From positions 1-64,000 of the forward strand of contig JAYTVA010000001.1 in the NCBI GenBank assembly GCA_043744255.1: a DNA stretch of 64,000 nt, given 5' to 3'. The position numbers and the translations under genes are program-made. This stretch comes from UKL13-2 sp043744255. GTDB lineage: Bacteria > Pseudomonadota > Gammaproteobacteria > Burkholderiales > Usitatibacteraceae. A model generated the notes under the pieces. That model did no database searches and was not told the DNA's origin. It worked only from the letters and a program-made list of their open reading frames with translations. Positions 8,809-16,719 of this stretch are shown one piece after another (positions within the stretch are counted from its first letter, which is position 1; every line of letters begins with the position of its first letter).

Positions 8809-8832
8809 GCAAACAACGCCATTCTTCAAAAC

Positions 8833-10002
8833 ATGACGAACTCCACCCCGGACATCCTCGTCATCGGCCTAGGTGCAATGGGCAGTGCTACCGCTCACCA
8901 CCTCGCACAACGTGGCGCAAAGGTCATCGGCATCGACCAATTTGCCCCGCCGCATCACCACGGCTCCACCCACGGCGAAAGCCGTATCACGCGCGAAGCG
9001 GTAGGCGAGGGCGCGTCGTTTGTGCCGTTGGTGATGCGCTCACACATGCTGTGGCGCGAATTGGAAGCGGCGACCGGCGAGACGCTGTTTACGCAATGCG
9101 GTGGCTTGATCCTCGGGCATGAAGGTCGCGCAAATTTGCTCCACGAGCAAGCTGATTTCTTGGGCAGCACACGTCGCGTTGCTGAACAATTCGGCATCGC
9201 GCATTCAATGCTGAACCACAACGAAATTGCCGCACGCTTCCCACAATTCGCGCTCGCTGGTGACGAGATCGGCTACTACGAACCGGGTGCTGGCTATCTC
9301 CACCCCGAAGCCTGCGTACGCGCGCATCTCAGCCAAGCGACCAAGCACGGCGCGGCGTTGCACACCGGCGAGACGGTGCAAGTGATTCGCCGAGATGGCG
9401 CGCAAACCATCGTGGAAACGGATCGTGCGCGCTACACGCCCGGCACCACCATCGTCACCGCCGGGCCGTGGCTACCAGCGCTGGTGCCTGCGCTCGCATC
9501 GAACTTGGTGATTCGGCGGCAAGTGCTATTTTGGTTTGCGTTAAACAGCACGCAAAATTATTCACGCGACGCGTTCCCCATTTTCATTTGGCCGTGGGGC
9601 GGCGAAGACGGCGAGGCATTTTATGGATTTCCGCAGAGCGCTGACGGCACGATCAAACTTGCCAGCGAGCAACGCGGCACAACCACCACGCCATCGTCCG
9701 TGAATCGTGAGGTGACCGAAGCTGAAATTGACGCGATGTTTCGCACGCATGTGCAACCGCATCTGCGCGGGGTCAGTGCCACCTGCGTCAAAGCCACCAC
9801 CTGCCTGTACACCAACGCCCCGCGCGCACAGTTCTTGATTGATCGTCTACCGGATGCGCCCGACGTGATCGTGGTTTCCGCGTGTTCGGGCCATGGCTTC
9901 AAACACTCACCGGCGATTGGCGAGGCGCTAGCAGAAATGTCTATGAGCGGCGCGACGCCAGACGCATTGGCACCATTCAACTGGCAAAACTTTCAGGCGT
10001 GA
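8833..10002 (+). CDS. N-methyltryptophan / monomeric sarcosine oxidase-like flavoenzyme
   Basis: A 389-residue FAD-dependent oxidoreductase of the MTOX/MSOX family (E. coli SolA 372 aa). The N-terminal dinucleotide site reads VIGLGAMGSATAHHLA, followed by the family block HGSTHGESRITREA. Near residue 316, CLYTNAP contains the Cys that in this family carries covalent FAD, and SGHGFKHSP near the end contributes to the flavin pocket. The reaction is oxidative demethylation of an N-methyl amino acid with release of formaldehyde and H2O2. The next gene starts 2 bases after its stop, so the two are very likely co-translated. Confidence 0.87.
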   Translation: MTNSTPDILVIGLGAMGSATAHHLAQRGAKVIGIDQFAPPHHHGSTHGESRITREAVGEGASFVPLVMRSHMLWRELEAATGETLFTQCGGLILGHEGRANLLHEQADFLGSTRRVAEQFGIAHSMLNHNEIAARFPQFALAGDEIGYYEPGAGYLHPEACVRAHLSQATKHGAALHTGETVQVIRRDGAQTIVETDRARYTPGTTIVTAGPWLPALVPALASNLVIRRQVLFWFALNSTQNYSRDAFPIFIWPWGGEDGEAFYGFPQSADGTIKLASEQRGTTTTPSSVNREVTEAEIDAMFRTHVQPHLRGVSATCVKATTCLYTNAPRAQFLIDRLPDAPDVIVVSACSGHGFKHSPAIGEALAEMSMSGATPDALAPFNWQNFQA

Positions 10003-10003
10003 T

Positions 10004-10501
10004 GTGATGAGCAACATCACCATTCAGCTCGCGCGACTCAGTGATGCAAATATGATCGCCGAAATGTCCCGCGATCATATTGAAACCGGGCTTGGTTGGA
10101 AATATCGTCGCGACGACATCGCCGCAAACATTCGCGACACAGAAACCAACGTCATCACCGCGCGCAGTGACGCCACCTTCGCAGGCTTCGCGATCATGCG
10201 TTACGCTGGCTTCGAAGCACACCTGATTTTGTTTGCGGTTTCACCCACGCTGCGTCGCCGTGGCATCGGCACCGCGCTGATCCGCTGGCTCATCACCACC
10301 GCCGAAGTCGCGGGCGCGCAGGCGATTTATGTGGAGTTGCGAGCAAACAATGACGCGGCGCGCACGTTCTATCAAACGCTTGGCTTCAAACTGATCGAGC
10401 CGCTACCACGTTACTATCAAGGTCAAGAAGCAGGCATTCGCATGGCGCTGGACTTGCGGCAGCCGCGTGAAACCAATTCAACCACAGACGGGAAACACTA
10501 G
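10004..10501 (+). CDS. GNAT-family N-acetyltransferase
   Basis: A 165-residue GNAT protein. The acetyl-CoA pyrophosphate loop is clear in LRRRGIGTALI (motif A), followed by YVELRANNDAARTFYQTLGF (motif B), the signature of small-molecule or RimI-like acetyltransferases. It starts at GTG 10004 or ATG 10007, immediately after the flavin oxidase stop. The pair may act on the same amine pool, for example acetylating a demethylated product; that is inference from gene order only. Confidence 0.85.
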   Translation: MMSNITIQLARLSDANMIAEMSRDHIETGLGWKYRRDDIAANIRDTETNVITARSDATFAGFAIMRYAGFEAHLILFAVSPTLRRRGIGTALIRWLITTAEVAGAQAIYVELRANNDAARTFYQTLGFKLIEPLPRYYQGQEAGIRMALDLRQPRETNSTTDGKH

Positions 10502-10620
10502 CATCCACGGGCATTTCGGAGCATTATCCGCTGGTAAGCGCGCTACAGAAGTAGGTCAGGTTGAGAAGCTACCTGACATCGGTGGTGGAAGTCAGTTAGC
10601 TTCGCAACCTGACCTACGAA
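10500..10620. repeat. R1 copy d
   Basis: ATCCACGGGCATTT (the R1 lead segment in inverse orientation), then GTAGGTCAGGTTGAGAAGCTACCTGAC and GTCAGTTAGCTTCGCAACCTGACCTAC. These fill most of the gap before the nucleotidyl cyclase gene. Non-coding. Confidence 0.7.
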
Positions 10621-10709
10621 CATCACATTGCATCTGTCTCACACACCGCAAGCCCAGACTTTCCACACCTGATTTCCAGCCAACGCGCTACGGTGCGTGA
10701 AGGGAGGCA

Positions 10710-12749
10710 ATGATGGAGTTGGCATTGAAGCGTATTGACGAATTGATTGACTGGCGCATTCGTGCGCACCAATTCGCGATTGGTTTGACCGCGCTGGTGT
10801 TTCTGACCGTCTATGGCCGCGCGGTTTGTCCGTTCATCAACGGGGTCAACGTTCCCGAACTCTTGCTAAACCTTGGCGCGATTGGCTTGGTGCAATTGGT
10901 GGCTCGCGAGTTGCTGTTCCGGCGTTTTGCGGTGCCGCCGACCGGCCGTTCATTCCCGCGCCATGCCTATGTGCTGACCATTATTTCGTGGCTCGTTGCT
11001 GGCGTGTTCGCGATGTTGTTGCATCGCCTGCGCTACGAGAGTTTTCCGTTCGGCAGCCACATCAAGCTGCTGTTGGGCTACTGGATTATTGGCGGTGGAC
11101 TGTTGGCGCAGTGGGAATATGTGCTGCTCGAAAGCGAGGCGCGCAAACACAAGGTGAGCTATCTGGACGCGGGCGGACATCTGGAGCGGATCAGCCGTCG
11201 CGTGATGGAGGGTTATGTGCTGTTCACGCTGGTGCCCAGCGTGGCGATGGCGCTGACGCTGGCGCGCTATCGCTATGAGGGGCTGGTGCAGCAGAATGTT
11301 GTGATCGAAATTGTTTTCCTTGGCGGCCTGTGCGTGATGCTGGCGCTGGCGGTGTCGCTGCGGTTTGGTCACAGCTTGCGACGTGATGCTTCGGCCGTCA
11401 TCGACGGCACGCGGCGCATCGAAAACGGCGACAAGCATGTGGTGCTGGATCAATCGCGGCTCGATGAGCTTGGTGCGGTCGCGACGGGCATCAACAAGAT
11501 GTGCCGCCAACTTGAGCTGCGCAATCTGCATCTTGAAAAGCAGATCGCAGAAAAGGATGCGCTCAGCCGTATCTCGCTCGCCATGACTTCGCTGATGCCG
11601 GTCGATACGATTCTTGATTTGATTGCCGACAACGCCAAGCGCGTCACGCGCGCAGAGGCGAGTTCGTTACTGTTGCTGGATGGGGCAACCAACACGCTCC
11701 GGTTTCACGTCGCCAAGGGCGAGTCTACGCAAGGTTTGGCAGACTTGACGGTCACTGTCGGCACCGGCATCGCTGGGCATGTCGCTGCAACCGATCGAGC
11801 GCTCAGCATCAAGGATGCGTATGCCGATCCACGATTCGATCCGCGCTACGACCAACGCACAGGGTTTCGCACACGGGGTCTACTGACTGTGCCACTCACC
11901 AGCAAGGGCGCGGTGCTTGGGGTGATTCAGGTGCTCAACAAAGGCGGCTCGAAGGAGGGCATGGGGGAATTCAGCGACGACGATATGCGTTTGCTCGAAG
12001 CGTTCGCTGCGCAAGCTGCCGTCGCCCTCGAAAACGCCCGCCTGCTCGAATCCACCCGCAAGATGGCCGATGATCTTCGCGTGGCGTTAGAGGCAGAACG
12101 CAATCTCACCATCGAAAAAGCGAAGATGGGTGCCTACATTCCAAAAAATGTGGTCGATGAAATTTCAAAAAATCGCGAACAAAAATTAGCGCTCGGCGGC
12201 AAGACCGTGATGGCAACGATGTTGTTCTCCGACATCAAGGGTTTCACTGCATTGTCCGAGCGGCTCGATCCGCAAGCCATCGTGAATATTCTCAATATCT
12301 ACATGACCGCGATGTGCAACATCATCGAAGACGAGCAAGGCGTCATCGACAAATTCATCGGCGACGGCATCATGGCCGTGTTCACGCCCGAGAGCGTGGT
12401 TGATCATGCCGGTGCGGCCGTACGCGCGGGTGTACGCATGCAAGAGGCGCTGTCACGCATGCGTGCTACCAATCCAATCATCGGCGGCTTGCAAATGCGC
12501 GTCGGTATCAATACCGGTGAAGTCGTCGCGGGCAACATCGGCAGCGATACGCGGATGGACTACACGGTGATCGGCGACAACGTGAATGTGGCCTCGCGCA
12601 TTGAAGGTGTGTGCACGCCGGACGGTGTGTTGGTGAGCGATAGTACGTGGGCGCAACTGCAGCATCGGTTTGCAGGCATTGAACAACCAGCGGTGAACGT
12701 GAAAAATCGTGATCGACCGGTGTTGACGTATTTGATTGGGCGGGGGTGA
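10710..12749 (+). CDS. Membrane GAF-domain adenylate/guanylate cyclase
   Basis: A 679-residue sensor. Six hydrophobic segments occupy residues ~22-220, then a HAMP-like region (~215-270) with ENGDKHVVLDQSRLDELGAV, a coiled coil, a GAF domain (~300-450; ASSLLLLDGATNTL, LTVPLTSKGAVLGVIQVLN) and a class III nucleotidyl cyclase domain (~490-670). The two metal-binding Asp are in FSDIKGFTALSERL and KFIGDGIMAVF, so the catalytic core is intact. It should make cAMP or cGMP in response to a membrane or cytosolic signal; which nucleotide is not decidable by eye. Start ATG 10710 is preceded by GGGAGG. Stop is 4 bases before the next gene. Confidence 0.85.
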   Translation: MMELALKRIDELIDWRIRAHQFAIGLTALVFLTVYGRAVCPFINGVNVPELLLNLGAIGLVQLVARELLFRRFAVPPTGRSFPRHAYVLTIISWLVAGVFAMLLHRLRYESFPFGSHIKLLLGYWIIGGGLLAQWEYVLLESEARKHKVSYLDAGGHLERISRRVMEGYVLFTLVPSVAMALTLARYRYEGLVQQNVVIEIVFLGGLCVMLALAVSLRFGHSLRRDASAVIDGTRRIENGDKHVVLDQSRLDELGAVATGINKMCRQLELRNLHLEKQIAEKDALSRISLAMTSLMPVDTILDLIADNAKRVTRAEASSLLLLDGATNTLRFHVAKGESTQGLADLTVTVGTGIAGHVAATDRALSIKDAYADPRFDPRYDQRTGFRTRGLLTVPLTSKGAVLGVIQVLNKGGSKEGMGEFSDDDMRLLEAFAAQAAVALENARLLESTRKMADDLRVALEAERNLTIEKAKMGAYIPKNVVDEISKNREQKLALGGKTVMATMLFSDIKGFTALSERLDPQAIVNILNIYMTAMCNIIEDEQGVIDKFIGDGIMAVFTPESVVDHAGAAVRAGVRMQEALSRMRATNPIIGGLQMRVGINTGEVVAGNIGSDTRMDYTVIGDNVNVASRIEGVCTPDGVLVSDSTWAQLQHRFAGIEQPAVNVKNRDRPVLTYLIGRG

Positions 12750-12753
12750 CGCG

Positions 12754-13674
12754 ATGAATCGACGCGAAGCATTGCGGGTGATTGCAGGATCGGCGGCAGC
12801 ACTTCAACTTTCGAGCGGTGCGCAGGAATTGCGGGTAGCGAAGGAGCGGATGATGACGAGAAAAATCCCCTCGACCGGAGAGACGCTGCCTGTCATCGGG
12901 CTCGGCACCTGGCAGACCTTTGACGTGGGCGCAGATGCCGACGCCCGCGCGCCACTCGAAGCGGTCATGCGCGAATTTGTTGCACTCGGTGGCAAGGTGA
13001 TCGACTCGTCGCCGATGTATGGCCGCTCGGAAGATGTGGCGGGCGAAATCATGGCGAAGCTGGGGTTGCGCGACAAACTATTTGTGGCCACCAAGGTTTG
13101 GACATCCGGCAAGGCGGCGGGCGTCGCACAGATGGAAGCGTCGTTGCAAAAGTTACGCGCCAAGCCGATTGATCTCATGCAAGTGCATAACCTGTTGGAT
13201 GTGGAGGCGCACCTCGATACGCTGAGCGCGTGGAAGCGTGAAGGGCGCGTGCGGTATGTGGGGGTCACGCACTACACGGCGGGTGCCTACGATGCGGTCG
13301 CGAAGGTGATTGCCAAGCACTCGGTCGATTTTTTGCAGATCAATTATTCGGTCGGCGAGCGCGAGGCCGAGCAGCGCTTGTTGCCGCTGGCGCGCGAGCG
13401 TGGCATTGCCGTGATCGTGAATCGACCGTTCGCGGGTGGCGAGTTGTTGCGGCGCTTGCGCGGTGTGCCCGTGCCGGCGTGGGCGAGTGAAATTGAGTGC
13501 ACGAGCTGGGCGCAGTTGTTGTTGAAGTTTGTGATTGCGCATCCGGCGGTGACGTGTGCGATTCCCGCAACGTCACGGGTGGAACATTTGCGCGACAACA
13601 TGGCGGCGGGGGTGGGGCGGTTGCCGGATGAAAAAATGCGGGCGCGAATTGTGGCGAGTGTGGTGGCGGTTTAG
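12754..13674 (+). CDS. Tat-exported aldo/keto reductase
   Basis: A 306-residue aldo/keto reductase. The start ATG 12754 gives MNRREALRVIAGSAAAL, a twin-arginine-type signal, so periplasmic export as a folded NADPH enzyme is possible. The AKR tetrad is visible: Asp and Tyr in DSSPMYGRSE, Lys in VATKVW, and His in LMQVHNL. Near the C-terminus CAIPATSRVEHLRDN resembles the NADP-binding loop. The gene starts 5 bases after the cyclase stop, so the two likely form an operon. Physiological substrate unknown. Confidence 0.82.
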   Translation: MNRREALRVIAGSAAALQLSSGAQELRVAKERMMTRKIPSTGETLPVIGLGTWQTFDVGADADARAPLEAVMREFVALGGKVIDSSPMYGRSEDVAGEIMAKLGLRDKLFVATKVWTSGKAAGVAQMEASLQKLRAKPIDLMQVHNLLDVEAHLDTLSAWKREGRVRYVGVTHYTAGAYDAVAKVIAKHSVDFLQINYSVGEREAEQRLLPLARERGIAVIVNRPFAGGELLRRLRGVPVPAWASEIECTSWAQLLLKFVIAHPAVTCAIPATSRVEHLRDNMAAGVGRLPDEKMRARIVASVVAV

Positions 13675-13785
13675 CAATGAGCGTCGCCAGCTAACTCCTT
13701 CCCCGCTCGCGGGGCGGGGTGGCCACCGGTGAGAGCCGGAAGGTTGGGAAGGGGGTGCCAGCAGCTTCACAACTGTCCGCATCCG

Positions 13786-13814
13786 CGTGGGCACGTTTCG
13801 CTTTGCCCACCCTA
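13786..13814. repeat. R4 repeat, copy a (reverse orientation)
   Basis: CGTGGGCACGTTTCGCTTTG and CCCACCCTAC, the reverse complement of the element at 13941-13970. The pair brackets a decayed gene fragment. A third copy is at 16671-16700. The preceding 13690-13757 stretch is another GC-rich inverted-repeat segment (CCCCGCTCGCGGGGCGGGG), with no gene. Confidence 0.65.
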
Positions 13815-13828
13815 CTGAAGTCCGTTAG

Positions 13829-13910
13829 CGATACTTACACCCACGTACAAACTGGCTAATGTCTTTTATATGCTCGCTCCACCCATCCTACGTGTGCTAA
13901 ATCCGGGGAG
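13829..13910 (-). pseudogene. Decayed copy of the 3' end of the pilin-like gene
   Basis: Bases 13829-13880 align with 14038-14089, the last codons of the neighbouring pilin-like gene (CGATA-TTCACAC...ACTTGCTAATATCCTT against CGATACTTACACC...ACTGGCTAATGTCTTT). They carry indels and in-frame stops. Similarity fades towards 13910. It is a relic of a duplicated gene end, enclosed by facing R4 repeats. Confidence 0.5.
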
Positions 13911-13940
13911 ACAGTGGCAACATGAAAAGTGCCGCAGCGC

Positions 13941-13970
13941 GTAGGGTGGGCAAAACGAAGTGTGCCCACG
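13941..13970. repeat. R4 repeat, copy b
   Basis: GTAGGGTGGGCAAAACGAAG plus TGTGCCCACG, in opposite orientation to copy a at 13786-13814. Together they form an inverted pair about 125 bases apart in the 359-base gap 13675-14033, which holds no intact gene. Confidence 0.65.
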
Positions 13971-14033
13971 CTAATCCCCTGGCACAACGCACCGCGCATC
14001 CATCACGAGTTGAGTGCCGTTACTCCATTCCAC

Positions 14034-14705
14034 CTACCGATATTCACACGCACTCACGTACTTGCTAATATCCTTGATGTCCTCGCTCGAACAGTCCCAC
14101 GAGATTTGCCCGGTGCGGCTTTCATTTGCGATCAACGAGATGTGTTGCGTGGTTCCCGTGGGGCTGTTGACGGCGATGCGAATGCGCGCGGTTTTGCCGA
14201 ACGGCTCAACCGAGATGTGATCGATCAACGTGGTGCGGAATTCGTCGGGCAGAAACGCGCCCATGGCCTTGTTGCTGACTGGCCATCTGCCTTCGGTCTG
14301 GTAGTACTCCATCACTGAAATTCTCATCTGCTGTGCGCCGCGCAATCCCTCCATCAACCCCACGGCTCGCTTGTAGTGTTCGCGTTGTTCCTGAACGTTG
14401 GCATTGGCGGCATCGAGTTGTCCGGTTTGCTGGCGCGCAGTTTCGGTGACAGTTTCGGTCTCCGCTGTTTGTTGCGCCAGTTTCTCGCGCTGTTGTTTGG
14501 CATCAGCCGTCGCGCGCGTCAGCACCTCTGTCCGCCGCGCAGCCTGTTCATGTTGCTGCTGATTCTTCTCGCTCGCTGCCCGAAGCGCCGCCGTTTCATC
14601 ACCGAGCTTGATGCGTTGCTCGCGCAAGTACAGCCCGGCGATTCCGATCAACACCGCGATGCCAACACCAATAAGCGCCGCAAGTTGTTTGCCACTCAGG
14701 TTCAT
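14034..14705 (-). CDS. Membrane-anchored coiled-coil protein with pilin-like C-terminal domain
   Basis: 223 residues: a short N-terminus, one membrane helix (~10-27, LIGVGIAVLIGIAGLYL), a long charged coiled coil (~30-115, many EQRxK/QQ repeats), and a C-terminal domain (~120-223). The latter begins MRISVMEYYQTEGRWPVSN and ends with a WDCSS...VSACEY cysteine pair, as in the globular domains of type IV pilins. There is no prepilin peptidase site at the N-terminus, so it is not a normal pilin. Its ATG overlaps the stop of the upstream CocE gene by 4 bases (translational coupling). Function unknown. Confidence 0.65.
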   Translation of the reverse strand: MNLSGKQLAALIGVGIAVLIGIAGLYLREQRIKLGDETAALRAASEKNQQQHEQAARRTEVLTRATADAKQQREKLAQQTAETETVTETARQQTGQLDAANANVQEQREHYKRAVGLMEGLRGAQQMRISVMEYYQTEGRWPVSNKAMGAFLPDEFRTTLIDHISVEPFGKTARIRIAVNSPTGTTQHISLIANESRTGQISWDCSSEDIKDISKYVSACEYR

Positions 14706-16642
14706 GGCTTGCCCAGCACTTGTACCACCACGCCCGATGCCTGCTGCGCGGCGCGATAGACGCGTTGCGTCGCGGATTTGAAGTCTTCGGGCTTGGCATC
14801 AGGAATGCGCATGAACACCTGCGGGTTGCGATCAATCAACGGGAACCAAGACGATTGCACTTGCACCATGATGCGGTGCCCGCGCCGGAAAGTGTGGAAC
14901 ACATCGGGCATCGTGAAATTGACGGCCTCAACTTTGTTCGATGTGAACGGCGAGGGGGTTTCAAAACTGTTGCGATATTTGCCGCGCAGCGGCTCCCCGC
15001 GCACCAACTGTTGGTAACCCGCACGCTGAATGGTTGGCGGCTGCACGTCACGGCCACGTCCCGGTGGTTCGCGCCGCTCGTCAGACAGCTCAGCCGGATA
15101 CACGTCGATCAATTTCACCACCCAATCGCTATCGGTGCCGCTGGTGGAAACGAACAATCGCGGCGAGACTGGGCCGGCGATGGTCACGTCTTCATCGAGC
15201 ACGTCACTCGCGTACGTGAGTACGTCGGTGCGGGTGCTGGCGAAGCGCTGATCGCCGACCATGTATTCCGACGACACATTGCTCGCGGTGTAGGGAATAT
15301 GCGGCACCGGTTTCGCTGGATCGCTGATGTATTCGTCATGCGCAGTGCTGGTCGGCACGCTCCAAGTCAGCTTGCCGCCAGCGTTGAAATACAAAGTCTT
15401 CGCGCGCGCTTCAGCCGGAGGCCATGCGGGCAATTGCCGCCAGACATTGGTACCGGTTTCAAACACATGCGCTTTGGCGAATTTGCTTTCTACGCCGACC
15501 GATTTGAGGTGCCGTTCAAAAAACGGGAACTGAATTTTTTGTTGGTAGTACTCGGATGTCTTCACCGCGAAATTGACCAAGCCAATCGCCGAGCCTTCGG
15601 TACGTGCCCAGCCGCCGTGCACCCACGGCCCCATGACGAGGCCGTTGTAAATGCCGGGGTTACTCGCTTCGATGCTGCGATAGGTGGTGAGGGGGCCTTG
15701 GACATCTTCTGCGTCGAACCAGCCGCCGACGGTGAGCACGGCGGCCTTGATGTTTTTCAGATGCGGCGCGATGTTGCGGGTTTTCCAGAAGTTGTTGTAA
15801 TTGTCATTGGTGATGGTGTCTTTCCACATTACGTACTCGGGCTTGTCGAGCAGCGCGTTCAAATTCGCCAGCGTGCCGTGCTTGAGATAAAACTCGTAGC
15901 CGTCCTTGGTACCGAAGTCGAATGGGACTTCTCGTTCGGCTTTGGCAATCGGATTTTTTTGCGACTTGAAACTGGAATAAAAACCAAAATTTGCCGCCAG
16001 CATGAACGCACCGCCGTGATATGAATCGTCGTTCATGTACATATCTGTCACTGGCGCTTGCGGCGACGCGGCCTTGATCGCAGGATGCGAGTCGATGATG
16101 CTCGCCGACACATAAAAGCCCGGGTACGAAATGCCCCAGAGGCCGATGCGGCCGTTGTGATTGGCGAGGTTCTTCAGCAGCCACTCGGCTGAGTCAAACA
16201 TGTCTGTACTCTCATCGACATCAGCGCTCGATTTTTTGACCGCTTTGTGCGGCGTCATGTCGATAAATTTACCTTCCGATTTGTTGCGGCCACGCACATC
16301 TTGAAACACAAAGATGTAGCCCGCTTTGGTGAATTCATTCGAGGGGCCGAGCCGATCTGGGTACTCGTCCACCCCGTAAGGCGCGACGCTGTAGGGCGTG
16401 CGCACCATCAAGAATGGATAGGGTTTACCGGCATCTTTGGGTGCATACACGGACGTGAATAGCTTCACGCCGTCGCGCATCGGAATCAGATATTCGTACT
16501 TAGTGTAATTTTCTTTGATGTTGTACGGCGGTGGTGCGTTGGGCGTTGATGGCGTCGCCGGTTGCGCGTACGCGCCCACGGACGCAGATGTCAACAGCAA
16601 CACGAAAAAAAACCGAAATGATCGCTCAATACGCTCAACCAT
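14702..16642 (-). CDS. CocE/NonD-family hydrolase, exported
   Basis: A 646-residue alpha/beta hydrolase of the X-Pro dipeptidyl-peptidase S15 / cocaine esterase family. The ATG at 16642 follows GGGAGCGG and gives a signal peptide (ends VGAYAQ); a longer frame from 16741 has no signal. Family motifs: MRDGVKLFTSVYAP near the start, FQDVRGRNKSEG, the nucleophile serine in WGISYPGFY, and a C-terminal jelly-roll (XPD) region with FHTFRRGHRIMVQVQSSWFP. Expected role: periplasmic hydrolysis of an amide or ester, perhaps acyl-peptide or glutaryl-amide type. Operon with the downstream pilin-like gene. Confidence 0.85.
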   Translation of the reverse strand: MVERIERSFRFFFVLLLTSASVGAYAQPATPSTPNAPPPYNIKENYTKYEYLIPMRDGVKLFTSVYAPKDAGKPYPFLMVRTPYSVAPYGVDEYPDRLGPSNEFTKAGYIFVFQDVRGRNKSEGKFIDMTPHKAVKKSSADVDESTDMFDSAEWLLKNLANHNGRIGLWGISYPGFYVSASIIDSHPAIKAASPQAPVTDMYMNDDSYHGGAFMLAANFGFYSSFKSQKNPIAKAEREVPFDFGTKDGYEFYLKHGTLANLNALLDKPEYVMWKDTITNDNYNNFWKTRNIAPHLKNIKAAVLTVGGWFDAEDVQGPLTTYRSIEASNPGIYNGLVMGPWVHGGWARTEGSAIGLVNFAVKTSEYYQQKIQFPFFERHLKSVGVESKFAKAHVFETGTNVWRQLPAWPPAEARAKTLYFNAGGKLTWSVPTSTAHDEYISDPAKPVPHIPYTASNVSSEYMVGDQRFASTRTDVLTYASDVLDEDVTIAGPVSPRLFVSTSGTDSDWVVKLIDVYPAELSDERREPPGRGRDVQPPTIQRAGYQQLVRGEPLRGKYRNSFETPSPFTSNKVEAVNFTMPDVFHTFRRGHRIMVQVQSSWFPLIDRNPQVFMRIPDAKPEDFKSATQRVYRAAQQASGVVVQVLGKP

Positions 16643-16670
16643 GAACCGCTCCCAAGTAGATTGCCAGTCG

Positions 16671-16700
16671 GTAGAGTGGGCAAAGCGAAGCGTACCCACG
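16671..16700. repeat. R4 repeat, copy c
   Basis: GTAGAGTGGGCAAAGCGAAG followed by CGTACCCACG, between the CocE gene start and the glnS stop. Possibly part of the glnS terminator region. Non-coding. Confidence 0.6.
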
Positions 16701-16719
16701 TTCCGGATTCTTGTCCGGC

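Noticed and set aside
14720..16024. Plus-strand ORF of 434 codons
   Set aside because: Antisense to the CocE hydrolase, which has full family motifs and a signal peptide; the plus frame is His/Arg-rich without known motifs.
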